Below, in pieces: positions 42,587-51,906 of a stretch of 64,000 nt of DNA. The stretch is taken from positions 213,924 through 277,923 of the forward strand of contig NZ_FPAG01000001.1 in NCBI RefSeq assembly GCF_900116365.1. Reading direction: 5' to 3'. The DNA is from Zhouia amylolytica (GTDB lineage Bacteria > Bacteroidota > Bacteroidia > Flavobacteriales > Flavobacteriaceae). The number at the start of each line of letters is the position of its first letter. The stretch's first letter is position 1. The position numbers and the translations under genes were made by a program. The notes beneath the pieces were generated by a model. The model was not told the DNA's origin. It made no database searches and saw only the letters and a list, made by a program, of their open reading frames with translations.

Positions 42587-45433
42587 ATGAAAACACCATT
42601 ATTAAAATTAGCCACCATTAACTTATTTCTCTTTTTATCCTTTATAACTCCAGTAAACGGTCAAGAAAAAGCCACTTCCGTGTTACCCGATCATGTCTTT
42701 GGCGAATGGCATCATACAGGGAACAACCATCGCTTTGACGGCTTTCTGATCCACCCCGGTTTTATAGAATCGGAATATAAAGCATTCATGTATACTACTA
42801 TTGAAAATCCTGAAAAGGACCACTATCAAATTTCCGGTAAGGACATCAACAATAATACGATCACTGTTCAATTACATATCCGATCCAGGGATACCATAGA
42901 AATAAAAAAAGAAAACAACACTATTAACACCTATATTAAAGCTAAAACTCCCAAGGGAGGTACCTATATATCGAAAGCCGAAATACCGGACATGATTAAA
43001 GGTGAATGGTATACCACGGATCTAAAAAATCATTTGGAATTCAACATAACTTCAGATCAACTAAAATTCAAAGACAAAACATACAGCATTGAAGAAGCTG
43101 TCCTTTTAGATTCAGGTGATAAGGCGCAATACAGGTTTGTAGCTAAAAACAAGGACGAATATTGGCTCTTTTATTTAAAAAACTGGTCGGATGGGTTTTT
43201 ACAAATTGGTTTCAACGGGAAGTATGGCGACCTCTATAAAGCAAAAAAAGAATATCCTAACGAGCGCATTGATGATCTGGATGCCTTTATATCTTCTACA
43301 TTTCCAAAGACACTCAGAGGCAATTGGCTAAAGACAGATGGAAGCAATTTATGGTCACACAGTTTCTACTACAATCATGCTATAATTGATAAAGCTAAAT
43401 GGGACTATAAATCGGTTAAGAAAAAAGGAAAATGGTTTGTTATCACTTTCCAAAATAATGGCGCTGAGAAAATGGTTTATGCCAAAGTAAATAAAGATCA
43501 TACGGTTTCATTCGGCCCTTCCAAAAAAGAATTAACCATTTGCAGTTTGACAAAAACCAACGACGGAGGTTACAAACCACCCCACGATCTCCCTTATACA
43601 GAAGAGAACTTATTCACTATAGATTCAGCTACTTACTCGGGCATTATCAAGGGATACAACAATAAAACAGACAAAAAAACCGGGATAATTTATGTCAACA
43701 ATGTTTTTACCGGAAATCAGGAACCGTTCCTGGTAAAAATTAAAGATGACGGGAGTTTTACCATTAAATTTCCTCTTTACTATCCTCAGGAAATCTATGT
43801 ACGATTCCCGGAACACTCTTCAAGTATTCGTGTGGCCCCTGGAAAAGAAACCTGGCAACTTATCAATTCAAACAAGGAGGACGAAGGCTTTTTTGCCGGT
43901 GATTGCGCTCAACTCAACACCGATTTATCCAGCCTGCACAAGCTAAGACAGGGCAACAGACAGTATTACCAATTGGTTGAAAATATTCAGAATTACACGC
44001 CGGATATTTATAAGGAAAAATGTATTGCTATTTATCAATCGCAAGCTGAAATGTTGGACAGTATATTGGATGAACGCTTTATAAGTAATAAAGCAAAACA
44101 AGTAGCACGCTTAAATCTTTCCTACGGACTCTATGAAAACATCTTGAGTTACGACATGTACAGAAGGGATAAAAACGCACCGAAAATAGATAGCACGTAC
44201 CTCGACTTTTTAAATCCTGAAATCTACAATAATAAACTTGCTGCCGTAGCCGGTAGCTATTCCAGCTTTTTAAACCGCATACGATTCTCGAATGGAATAA
44301 GAGGCGGAAAAAGAATAATGATCCAACACCCGGAAATTATAGAACTTGCTGCCATATTAAAAAACAAGGGGATTGAACTCACTGAAGATGAAAAGGAGTT
44401 ATTAGAATTGGAAAAAGCTTATAAAAAAGAGAATGCGATCGCATTAAAAAAGCGAGAAGATTTTAATCAGTCTAATGAAGAAATCCTAAAAAAGTATCGC
44501 AACAAACTAACTGCCTTAATTCAAAAAACACCTAAAGATAAACATGAAGATCTATTCAAGAGCCTAAAAACAGACAGCTATTTAATCTATGCTAAAGAAG
44601 CTGGCGTCACATTTTCAGAAGAAGAAATTGCTATACAAAAAGCATCCAGGAATTTATTAAACCAGGAAGAGCAACGTAAACTGACGCAATATCATCAAGA
44701 TGAACAACTAAACAAAGGCAAAGAAGCGTTTTACAACAAATACCAAGAACACCGGAGGGCATATGCAATGGACCTTCTCAAACAAGAATACATAAAACAA
44801 TTCCACAACTTCTTCAAGGATAAAAGCACCTGGATGGAAGATCTGTTGACCATGCAGACCATATCTGGTCCGATAAACGAAGAGTTGACGCCAATTTCTG
44901 ATATATCCTTACAGAATTACTCAGGGAAAATTCACGATCCCTATTTAAAGAAATATCTAAGCTATGAAAACGAGCGCACCAAGGTTAAAATAGCAGCCAA
45001 CCAAAACAATCAAGGCTATACAGTTCATGACACTCCGACTACCGAAGCCGATAAAATTTTTGAAGCCATTATATCTAAATACCAAGGAAAAGTGGTCTAT
45101 GTTGACTTTTGGGCAACCTGGTGTGCACCCTGCAGATCAGGCATTAAGCGTATAAAACCACTAAAGGAAGAGTTAAAAGACAAGGACATTGCCTTTGTCT
45201 ACATCACGAACCACACTTCACCGAAAACCACTTGGAATAATATGATTCCGGAGATTAAAGGGGAGCATTATCGGGTATCTGAGGATGAATGGAATTATCT
45301 GGCAGCCAAATTTAATATTTCGGGTATCCCGCATTATACACTGGTAGACAAACAAGGAACGGTTGTGAAAACTAAAATCAGTTTAGGTCAATCCAATGAC
45401 GCTTTAAAGGCGCTATTTGAAAAGCATCTGTAA
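42587..45433 (+). CDS. Large TlpA-like thioredoxin-domain exported protein
   Basis: A 948-residue precursor with a signal peptide (about 1-25, ending VNGQ). The N-terminal 340 residues carry three lipocalin-like segments, each opening with a GEW/GNW motif (FGEWHHTG, KGEWYTTD, RGNWLKTD). A beta domain (about 345-425) and a long charged helical region follow. The C-terminus is a TlpA/AhpC-TSA thioredoxin domain with Cys846 and Cys849 in FWATWCAPC. It is likely a periplasmic thiol-disulfide reductase with a large sensing or binding region. Client unknown. Confidence 0.8.
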   Translation: MKTPLLKLATINLFLFLSFITPVNGQEKATSVLPDHVFGEWHHTGNNHRFDGFLIHPGFIESEYKAFMYTTIENPEKDHYQISGKDINNNTITVQLHIRSRDTIEIKKENNTINTYIKAKTPKGGTYISKAEIPDMIKGEWYTTDLKNHLEFNITSDQLKFKDKTYSIEEAVLLDSGDKAQYRFVAKNKDEYWLFYLKNWSDGFLQIGFNGKYGDLYKAKKEYPNERIDDLDAFISSTFPKTLRGNWLKTDGSNLWSHSFYYNHAIIDKAKWDYKSVKKKGKWFVITFQNNGAEKMVYAKVNKDHTVSFGPSKKELTICSLTKTNDGGYKPPHDLPYTEENLFTIDSATYSGIIKGYNNKTDKKTGIIYVNNVFTGNQEPFLVKIKDDGSFTIKFPLYYPQEIYVRFPEHSSSIRVAPGKETWQLINSNKEDEGFFAGDCAQLNTDLSSLHKLRQGNRQYYQLVENIQNYTPDIYKEKCIAIYQSQAEMLDSILDERFISNKAKQVARLNLSYGLYENILSYDMYRRDKNAPKIDSTYLDFLNPEIYNNKLAAVAGSYSSFLNRIRFSNGIRGGKRIMIQHPEIIELAAILKNKGIELTEDEKELLELEKAYKKENAIALKKREDFNQSNEEILKKYRNKLTALIQKTPKDKHEDLFKSLKTDSYLIYAKEAGVTFSEEEIAIQKASRNLLNQEEQRKLTQYHQDEQLNKGKEAFYNKYQEHRRAYAMDLLKQEYIKQFHNFFKDKSTWMEDLLTMQTISGPINEELTPISDISLQNYSGKIHDPYLKKYLSYENERTKVKIAANQNNQGYTVHDTPTTEADKIFEAIISKYQGKVVYVDFWATWCAPCRSGIKRIKPLKEELKDKDIAFVYITNHTSPKTTWNNMIPEIKGEHYRVSEDEWNYLAAKFNISGIPHYTLVDKQGTVVKTKISLGQSNDALKALFEKHL

Positions 45434-45517
45434 GATTATGAATAGATTCGTTTTAATCAATATCGCCGACCGATAAATTTTATTGAAACGGATATTTCAA
45501 ATCCCTAAAGGTTTGAT

Positions 45518-45525
45518 TATATTTG
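45518..45525 (+). promoter_or_regulatory. -7 box of the TerB-like gene
   Basis: TATATTTG matches TAnnTTTG and overlaps the TTG at 45523. Transcription would start downstream of that codon, so the ATG at 45550 is the real start. Confidence 0.55.
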
Positions 45526-45549
45526 TCGAACCAAAATTTTATAAAAAAA

Positions 45550-45981
45550 ATGTCGATTTCAGATTTATATTCAAGCGGTTTTAGAGAGCGTAACCGCGAT
45601 CATTTTGCCTCGATAGTTCGCGTAGCTATGACTGACGGAACTATTAATGAGGAAGAAAGAGCTTTTTTAGATCGTTTAGCGAGCAACCTAGACATTTCTG
45701 AAGAAGATTTTAATGCAGTTTTAGAAAACCCTACTGCATACCAAATTAATCCTCCGGTTTTATACGATGCTCGTTTAGAACGTTTATATGATATCGGACG
45801 TATGGTATATGTGGATCATATTGCTGATGATGATGAAATGAGAATTATGATTCGTTTAGCCATTGGATTAGGTTTTACTGCTGCTAATGCTGAGTTTATC
45901 GTAAAGAAAGCGATGTATTTATTAAATCTTGGTGTTGACCTTGAGACTTTCAAGGAAGAGATCAAGCACATGAACAGATAA
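45550..45981 (+). CDS. TerB-like domain protein
   Basis: A 143-residue soluble helical protein (MSISDLYSSGFRERNRDHFA) matching the TerB-like fold. The first metal-site motif AMTDGTINEEERAFLDRLA and the second, VDHIADDDEMRIMIRLA, are both Asp/Glu-rich as in TerB. TerB domains are linked to metal sensing and envelope stress, but single-domain homologues have no assigned role. A promoter box at 45518-45525 makes the upstream TTG unusable as start. It converges with fbp across a shared terminator. Confidence 0.78.
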   Translation: MSISDLYSSGFRERNRDHFASIVRVAMTDGTINEEERAFLDRLASNLDISEEDFNAVLENPTAYQINPPVLYDARLERLYDIGRMVYVDHIADDDEMRIMIRLAIGLGFTAANAEFIVKKAMYLLNLGVDLETFKEEIKHMNR

Positions 45982-45996
45982 TTCATTCATATATAG

Positions 45997-46034
45997 ATAA
46001 AAAAAGCGGCTTTAATTAAAGCCGCTTTTTTTAT
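45997..46034. terminator. Bidirectional terminator (38-bp perfect palindrome)
   Basis: AAAAAGCGGCTTTAA and its exact complement meet at 46015/46016, giving a GC-core stem with A- and T-runs. It serves both the TerB-like gene and fbp. Confidence 0.93.
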
Positions 46035-46045
46035 TCTATAATTTT

Positions 46046-47047
46046 TTAGCGTTGCATAAATGCTTCTGCCTTTTCTACCATTCTTTTACTTCCGCAGAAA
46101 AATGGGACGCGCTGATGAAGTTCTGTAGGCTCTATATCCAATATACGTCGAAATCCATCACTAGCCTTTGCATTGGCTTGTTCAGCCAGAAAGGCCATCG
46201 GATTACACTCGTAAAGCAACCTGAGTTTTCCATCGGTAGCTTTCGAGCTTTTAGGGTAGATGAAAATCCCACCTTTTATCATATTTCTATGAAAATCGGA
46301 AACAAGAGACCCTATATACCTAGAGGTGTAAGGACGGTCTTCTTCCTCTGCCTGGCAATATTTAATATAATCTTTTACTCCCTGTGGAAAATGCACATAA
46401 TTCCCTTCATTGATAGAATATATCCTTCCATTTTCAGGGTAGGTCATGTTGGGATGTGACAGGTAAAAGGTTCCGATTGCAGGGTTCAATGTAAATCCGT
46501 TTACCCCGTGGCCTGTAGTATATACCAACATGGTAGAAGTTCCGTAGATCACATAACCTGCAGCTACCTGGTTCTTACCGGGTTGTAAAAAATCCTCCTC
46601 TGTAACAGGGGTTCCTACAGGGGTAACCCTCCTGTATATGGAAAAGATTGTTCCGACAGATACATTTACGTCAATATTACTGGAACCGTCGAGTGGATCG
46701 ATCAACACCACGTATTTATTCTGGTGGTTTTTATCGGAACTATTGATACTGATAAAGGTATCTTCTTCCTCTGATGCAATACCACAAACGATCTCCCTGT
46801 TGGTTAAGGTTCGGATAAAAGCATCATTTGCCAGGACGTCTAATTTTTGTTGTTGCTCTCCCTGTACATTGGTTTCTCCTGCTGTACCTAAAATATCAAC
46901 CAATCCTGCCTTATTAACTTCATGATTTACTACTTTAGCAGCCAGTCGAATAGCATTAATTAATTTGGAAAGTTCGCCAGAAGAATATTTAAATTCAGCT
47001 TGTTTCTCGATGATAAATTCACCGAGCGTCTGGTTTTGTTTAGCCAT
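46046..47047 (-). CDS. fbp: Fructose-1,6-bisphosphatase, class I
   Basis: A 333-residue gluconeogenic enzyme hydrolysing fructose 1,6-bisphosphate. The metal-binding signature [10 protein letters not shown] is present, preceded by ASEEED (metal ligands), with [11 protein letters not shown] and [14 protein letters not shown] near the C-terminus as in class I FBPases. Length is normal. It converges with the TerB-like gene and diverges from the GNAT-aspartokinase pair. Confidence 0.96.
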   Translation of the reverse strand: MAKQNQTLGEFIIEKQAEFKYSSGELSKLINAIRLAAKVVNHEVNKAGLVDILGTAGETNVQGEQQQKLDVLANDAFIRTLTNREIVCGIASEEEDTFISINSSDKNHQNKYVVLIDPLDGSSNIDVNVSVGTIFSIYRRVTPVGTPVTEEDFLQPGKNQVAAGYVIYGTSTMLVYTTGHGVNGFTLNPAIGTFYLSHPNMTYPENGRIYSINEGNYVHFPQGVKDYIKYCQAEEEDRPYTSRYIGSLVSDFHRNMIKGGIFIYPKSSKATDGKLRLLYECNPMAFLAEQANAKASDGFRRILDIEPTELHQRVPFFCGSKRMVEKAEAFMQR

Positions 47048-47160
47048 GTTTAATATAGTTGTGTTTTGAACAACAAATATCGATATTTTTGTGAAACTAC
47101 AACGTTTTCGCTAAAATCAATTTGTGTATTATTTAACTATTTGTGAATTTTGTAACAGTT

Positions 47161-47640
47161 ATGGATTATACAATAAGACAAGCACATAAAGAGGACATGT
47201 GTTCCGTTCGGGAACTGATACAGGAATTGGCAGATTTTGAAAAGGAGCCCAATGCTGTTGAGGTGACTGTAGAAGATCTGATCGAAGATGGTTTTGGTGC
47301 CCATCCGGCATTTCATTGTTTCGTGGCGGAAGTTAACGGCAAAATTGTTGGCATGGCTTTGGTCTACCAGCGCTATTCAACATGGAAAGGTAAAACCGTT
47401 CATTTGGAAGATCTCATTGTAAGCGAAAAAATGAGAGGAACCGGGTTAGGGTCTGCTCTTTTTACCGAAGTGATTAAATACGGACATCAAAAAGGTGTTA
47501 AGCGTATTGAATGGGCTGTACTGGACTGGAATGAACCTGCCATTACATTTTACGAAAAGAATGGTGCCGATGTGATGAGAGATTGGGATACCGTTCAAAT
47601 GAACGAACAAGCGATTAAAAACTTTATTGAACAGCATTAA
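47161..47640 (+). CDS. GNAT family N-acetyltransferase
   Basis: A 159-residue cytosolic acetyltransferase. Motif A is visible as VHLEDLIVSEKMRGTGLGSALFTEV, the R/Q-x-x-G-x-G/A acetyl-CoA loop, and the C-terminal YEKNGADVMRDW matches the aromatic GNAT end. It resembles diamine/SAT-like acetyltransferases (EWAVLDWNEPAITFYEK), though substrate is not certain. ATG 47161 is preferred over GTG 47143 because homologous starts begin directly at the first strand (YTIRQAHKED). The aspartate kinase gene starts 2 bp later. Confidence 0.88.
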   Translation: MDYTIRQAHKEDMCSVRELIQELADFEKEPNAVEVTVEDLIEDGFGAHPAFHCFVAEVNGKIVGMALVYQRYSTWKGKTVHLEDLIVSEKMRGTGLGSALFTEVIKYGHQKGVKRIEWAVLDWNEPAITFYEKNGADVMRDWDTVQMNEQAIKNFIEQH

Positions 47641-47642
47641 AT

Positions 47643-48893
47643 ATGAGAATTTTCAAGTTTGGAGGTGCATCGGTAAAGGATGCCGATGGAGTGAAAAATG
47701 TCGTAGAAGTATTAAAAACCGTTGGTTATGACGATACCATGGTTGTTATTTCTGCAATGGGAAAAACCACTAATGCCATGGAGGTTGTGGTTAAGAATTA
47801 CTTTGAAAACAAGCAGGAACTTCAGGAATCTATTCAGGAAGTCGTTAAGTTTCACAATACTATTTTGTTTGATCTTTTCGAGAATGAAAAACATCCGGTA
47901 TTCAAAAAGGTTCAGACGCTGTTCGAGGAGGTAAAAGGTTTTCTGGCATGGAACAAGTCTCCCAAATATAGCTTTGTATACGATCAGGTAGTGGGATATG
48001 GTGAATTAATCTCTACAACCATTGTTAGTGCATATTTAAATGAAATTGGCATCAAGAATAACTGGGTAGATGTCCGCACCCTTATTAAAACGGATAGCAG
48101 CTACAGAGATGCCGGTGTTAGATGGGAACTTACCCAGGAAAGTATTAACGAAAATGTAAATCGAAAGTCTCTAAATATTACCCAAGGGTTCTTAGGAAGT
48201 GATGAAAATAACTTCACCACCACACTAGGGCGTGAAGGTTCGGATTACACCGCTGCCATCCTTGCGTATTGTTTAAATGCTTCTTCGGTTACCATCTGGA
48301 AAGATGTACCAGGTGTTCTTAATGCGGATCCTAGGTATTTTGAAAAGACTGCTTTGTTGAACAAAATATCTTACAGGGAGGCTATTGAGCTTGCCTTTTA
48401 TGGAGCCTCGGTAATACACCCGAAAACCTTACAGCCTTTACAACGTAAAGAGATTCCTTTACACGTTAAGTCTTTTGTACATCCGAAAGAAGCGGGAACC
48501 ACAGTGACCAAAGGAAAAGGTATAGAGCCGGAAACTCCTTGTTTTATTTTAAAAACAAATCAGACGCTCATCAGGTTATCTTCACTTGACTTCTCATTTA
48601 TTGTAGAGGATAATATTAGTGAGATATTCAAATTATTAGCTGACTCCAGAATGAAGGTAGACCTCATTCAGAACTCTGCCATTAGTTTTTCGGTGTGTGT
48701 GGATAATAAGTTCAATAAGCTGGAACAACTGCTGCAAACCTTGCGTTCAAAATTCAAGGTTACGCATTATGAAGATGTTTCGCTTTATACCATAAGACAT
48801 TTTAACGATGAGGCCATCGCTTCGTTACAAAACGGACGAGAAGTGTTGTTGGAACAACGTACACAAAAAACCGTACAGCTGGTGGTAAAATAA
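47643..48893 (+). CDS. lysC: Aspartate kinase
   Basis: A 416-residue monofunctional aspartokinase phosphorylating aspartate at the entry to Lys/Thr/Met synthesis. The N-terminal KFGGASV signature is at 4-10. TTLGREGSDYTAAILA and DVPGVLNADPR form the kinase active site, and about 120 C-terminal residues form ACT-type regulatory domains. No homoserine dehydrogenase domain is fused. It follows the GNAT gene by 2 bp and ends in a terminator. The symbol is by function; feedback ligand is not readable. Confidence 0.9.
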   Translation: MRIFKFGGASVKDADGVKNVVEVLKTVGYDDTMVVISAMGKTTNAMEVVVKNYFENKQELQESIQEVVKFHNTILFDLFENEKHPVFKKVQTLFEEVKGFLAWNKSPKYSFVYDQVVGYGELISTTIVSAYLNEIGIKNNWVDVRTLIKTDSSYRDAGVRWELTQESINENVNRKSLNITQGFLGSDENNFTTTLGREGSDYTAAILAYCLNASSVTIWKDVPGVLNADPRYFEKTALLNKISYREAIELAFYGASVIHPKTLQPLQRKEIPLHVKSFVHPKEAGTTVTKGKGIEPETPCFILKTNQTLIRLSSLDFSFIVEDNISEIFKLLADSRMKVDLIQNSAISFSVCVDNKFNKLEQLLQTLRSKFKVTHYEDVSLYTIRHFNDEAIASLQNGREVLLEQRTQKTVQLVVK

Positions 48894-48926
48894 TAATTCA
48901 GAAACCACTGATTACAAACCAATAGG

Positions 48927-48967
48927 ATCGTCATCCAAAATTATTTAATTTTAGATGACGATTTTTT
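48927..48967 (+). terminator. Rho-independent terminator after aspartate kinase
   Basis: ATCGTCATC pairs with GATGACGAT (48954-48962) and extends inward through AAAATTA/TAATTTT after one mismatch. TTTTTT follows. Confidence 0.85.
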
Positions 48968-48970
48968 ATG

Positions 48971-48978
48971 TAAGTTTG
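48971..48978 (+). promoter_or_regulatory. Probable -7 box of the acyltransferase gene
   Basis: TAAGTTTG fits TAnnTTTG, 20 nt before the ATG at 48999 and directly after the terminator. No clear -33 TTG. Confidence 0.45.
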
Positions 48979-48998
48979 TTTGTTAAACAAAATTACTA

Positions 48999-50810
48999 AT
49001 GGGCTTAGTTACGGCAAAAGAAGTTTCGAAAGTTATAAAATTCGACAAGTATGGTTTCTTAGGAACCTTTGTGGGTTGGTTACTTATGAAAGCCCTTAAA
49101 ATATCTACCCTCAATAAGATCTACTCTAACAACAAAGACAAGAGTGATCTCGATTTTCTCAATTCCATATTAGATGAGTTTCAGATTAAGTTTGAAATTC
49201 CGGAAGAAGATTTTAAACGACTGCCGAAAGATGGCGCTTTTATTACCATTTCAAATCATCCTTTAGGAGGAATTGATGGTATTTTATTATTAAAGTTAAT
49301 GTTGGAGAAGCGTACGGACTTTAAAATTATTGCTAATTTTTTATTACATCGCATTGCTCCGTTGAAGCCTTATATCATGCCCGTGAATCCTTTTGAGGAT
49401 CACAAAGATGCGAAAAGTAGTATTGCCGGGTTTAAGCAATCACTCAAACATCTTCAAGAAGGCAAACCCTTAGGTATATTTCCAGCGGGGGAGGTGTCGA
49501 CGTATCGCGATGGCAAACTTATCGTAGACAAACCGTGGGAAGAAGCCGCTATGAAATTGATCAAAAAAGCGGAGGTACCTGTAGTACCTATTTATTTTCA
49601 TGCAAAAAACAGTCGTCTTTTTTATCGACTATCGAAAATGAATGACACCTTCAGGACTGCCAAACTCCCATCGGAACTGTTAACCCAAAAAAACAGGGTT
49701 ATCAAAGTACGAATTGGACGTCCTATTTCTGTAGATGCTCAAAAGGAACATTCAGACCTGGGTGAATTCACAGAATTCCTACGCCGAAAAACCTATATGC
49801 TTTCAAACTCGTATGAGCGGGAAAGTCTATTAAAGATGGTGCCAACCAGTTTAAAACTACCCAAGTCACCTAAGGCGATCATCACTCCTATCGATCGGGA
49901 AATTATTATTGAAGAAATTGAAAGCATCCGACAGAAAGATTGCAGACTTTTTACCAGTAAAAATTATGAGATCTTTTTAGCGGCAGCTCAAGATATACCG
50001 AATATCCTCCAGGAACTGGGAAGGTTAAGAGAAATTACCTTCCGCGCAGTTGGTGAAGGCACCAATCAACCTATTGATCTGGATCATTTCGACGCGTTTT
50101 ATCATCATTTGTTTCTTTGGGATGATGAGGCCAAAGAGGTCGTGGGGGCTTATCGCATGGGATTGGGTTCTCAAATTTTTGAAAAATATGGGATTGACGG
50201 TTTCTATTTACAGGATCTTTTTCGATTTGAACCTGAATTATTTAAAATGATGAGCGAATCGATTGAAATGGGTCGTGCTTTTATCATCAAGGAATACCAA
50301 CAAAAACCAATGCCCTTATTTTTATTATGGAAGGGTATCGTTCATACTACTTTACGACATCCTGAGCACAAATATCTTATTGGCGGGGTAAGTATCAGTG
50401 ATCAATTTACGAGTTTTTCCAAATCGCTAATGATCGAATTCATGAAGTCGCATTACTGGGATCCTTATGTTGCACAGTATGTTCGTCCGAAGAAAGAGTT
50501 TAAGGTAAAGCTTAAAGATGCGGACAAAGACTTTGTTTTTGATGAAACTGAGGCCGATCTGAATAAATTTGATCGCTTTATTGATGAGGTAGAACCCGGC
50601 AACCTCCGATTACCTGTATTGATTAAGAAATACATTAAACAAAATGCTAAAGTAGTAGCTTTTAATGTTGACCCGTTATTTAATAATTCGGTGGATGGCT
50701 TGATGTATATACGTATTGCCGATTTGCCAGAGAGTACTGTAAAACCGGTTATGGAAGAGTTTCAGGAAGAGCTTGAACGTAAGTTTATGAACGGATCCTC
50801 CCCGGAATAA
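48999..50810 (+). CDS. olsF: Bifunctional aminolipid acyltransferase (OlsF-like)
   Basis: A 603-residue fusion. The N-terminal ~280 residues are a PlsC/OlsA-like O-acyltransferase, with NHPLGGID (the NHx4D catalytic motif) near residue 85 and FPAGEVSTYRDG (acyl-acceptor motif). The C-terminal ~300 residues are OlsB/hemolysin-like N-acyltransferase (GAYRMGLGSQIF, SIEMGRAFI). This domain order equals OlsF, which makes ornithine- or glycine-type aminolipids from amino acid and acyl carriers. It is membrane associated. The amino acid used is not readable from sequence. Confidence 0.82.
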   Translation: MGLVTAKEVSKVIKFDKYGFLGTFVGWLLMKALKISTLNKIYSNNKDKSDLDFLNSILDEFQIKFEIPEEDFKRLPKDGAFITISNHPLGGIDGILLLKLMLEKRTDFKIIANFLLHRIAPLKPYIMPVNPFEDHKDAKSSIAGFKQSLKHLQEGKPLGIFPAGEVSTYRDGKLIVDKPWEEAAMKLIKKAEVPVVPIYFHAKNSRLFYRLSKMNDTFRTAKLPSELLTQKNRVIKVRIGRPISVDAQKEHSDLGEFTEFLRRKTYMLSNSYERESLLKMVPTSLKLPKSPKAIITPIDREIIIEEIESIRQKDCRLFTSKNYEIFLAAAQDIPNILQELGRLREITFRAVGEGTNQPIDLDHFDAFYHHLFLWDDEAKEVVGAYRMGLGSQIFEKYGIDGFYLQDLFRFEPELFKMMSESIEMGRAFIIKEYQQKPMPLFLLWKGIVHTTLRHPEHKYLIGGVSISDQFTSFSKSLMIEFMKSHYWDPYVAQYVRPKKEFKVKLKDADKDFVFDETEADLNKFDRFIDEVEPGNLRLPVLIKKYIKQNAKVVAFNVDPLFNNSVDGLMYIRIADLPESTVKPVMEEFQEELERKFMNGSSPE

Positions 50811-50878
50811 AGTTTTATTATTGTCATCTGACATAACAAATCTTCAGTATACTTTTTGTTGCTATTTAGCGCTCTCCT

Positions 50879-51193
50879 TTATTTGGAGGTTCTCATAAAA
50901 TAATCATTGATAGCTTGCTTGGTTTCATACCATTTATCAAAATTAATGGTATAACACATTTTTTTTCCTTTTACTTCTCCTTCAAGCAGGTCTGCAGCTT
51001 TTAATTCGTTTAAATGTTGAGAAATGGTAGATTGAGCGAGTTCCATATCTTGTACCATTTCGGCACAAATACAGCCCGGATTCTCGCTGATAAATTCCAT
51101 AATAGCAACTCTGGCAGGATGACTTAAGGCTTTGAATACTTTTGCCAACTCATTTTGCTCTATGGTATGAATAACTCTTTTGGTAAAACCCAT
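50879..51193 (-). CDS. ArsR-family winged-helix regulator
   Basis: A 104-residue DNA-binding protein with the ArsR helix-turn-helix: KVFKALSHPARVAIMEFI, then MELAQSTISQHLNELKAADLLEGE. A CIC pair (PGCICAEMV) sits just before the recognition helices at the position of metal or arsenic cysteines in some members. It may sense metals or oxidants, but no ars operon is adjacent. It is transcribed away from olsF-like, and a nested inverted repeat lies upstream. Confidence 0.88.
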   Translation of the reverse strand: MGFTKRVIHTIEQNELAKVFKALSHPARVAIMEFISENPGCICAEMVQDMELAQSTISQHLNELKAADLLEGEVKGKKMCYTINFDKWYETKQAINDYFMRTSK

Positions 51194-51281
51194 TGTTGAT
51201 TATTAATGCTGATCAGAAAACAACCTCTTAAAAGGAGGCCTATATACATACGCCTCTTCAACTCCGTCTCCTTCACCAAAC

Positions 51282-51340
51282 AGTTCTCCTTCATATTATA
51301 AAAGGTCTATGGTCTCATAGACCCTGAAGCGAACAGAACT
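51282..51340. promoter_or_regulatory. Nested inverted repeat upstream of the ArsR gene
   Basis: Inner arms GGTCTATG (51304-51311) and CATAGACC (51316-51323) with loop GTCT. Outer arms CTTCA (51289-51293)/TGAAG (51325-51329) and AGTTCT (51282-51287)/AGAACT (51335-51340). No T-run follows, so it is not a simple terminator. It could be an operator or a structured RNA element. Confidence 0.4.
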
Positions 51341-51391
51341 ATTGATAAGCAGTTTTCTTTAATATTAAAAGTCTTTATTCAGTGATTTTTA

Positions 51392-51766
51392 TTAGAACCA
51401 CGGTTTTTTACCTACCTGATACGTTTGATAAAAATCTTCATCTGATTTGGTCAAATAAACGATTCCTTCTATCAGACCGATAATCCAAACAACGCCACCT
51501 AAAACACCACAGGTAATTGCCCCCAGAATTAAGGTAACAACAAGCATGATAATTCCTTCTTTATTGTATCCCAAAATGAACTTATGAACACCAAACCCTC
51601 CCAGGACAATGGCTAAAATACCGGCAAGTAATTTTTTATTTTCAGGTCCGCCTAATGTTTCTTTGGCTCCTTCTTTAAATTCTTTGGCTGTTTCTTTGGC
51701 TTCTTCTTTTGCTTCGTGGGCAAATTCTTTTGCTTTTTCTCCGAAGTCTTTGTGCTCTTCACTCAT
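51392..51766 (-). CDS. TM2 domain protein with charged N-terminal helix
   Basis: A 124-residue protein. The first ~45 residues are a long amphipathic, Lys/Glu/Ala-rich helix with repeats (EFAHEAKEEAKETAKEFKEG). Two membrane helices of a TM2 domain follow (AGILAIVLGGFGVHKFILGY and IIMLVVTLILGAITCGVLGGVVWIIGLIEG). A G-x-x-G-x-H-x-F/Y-L-G motif is present. TM2 proteins have no firm function in bacteria, and the N-terminal helix may lie on the membrane or bind a partner. Confidence 0.82.
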   Translation of the reverse strand: MSEEHKDFGEKAKEFAHEAKEEAKETAKEFKEGAKETLGGPENKKLLAGILAIVLGGFGVHKFILGYNKEGIIMLVVTLILGAITCGVLGGVVWIIGLIEGIVYLTKSDEDFYQTYQVGKKPWF

Positions 51767-51906
51767 GATTGTATATAATTAATGTTTGCACCATCTTAGG
51801 TGTTTTGACACCGCTTTGTGGCGTTAATATGTTAGAATAATAAATAGTCCCTCTTGAAATGAATTAAGGGTAATATGCTAATTAAAATTAGTAATTTTTT
51901 TACAAG

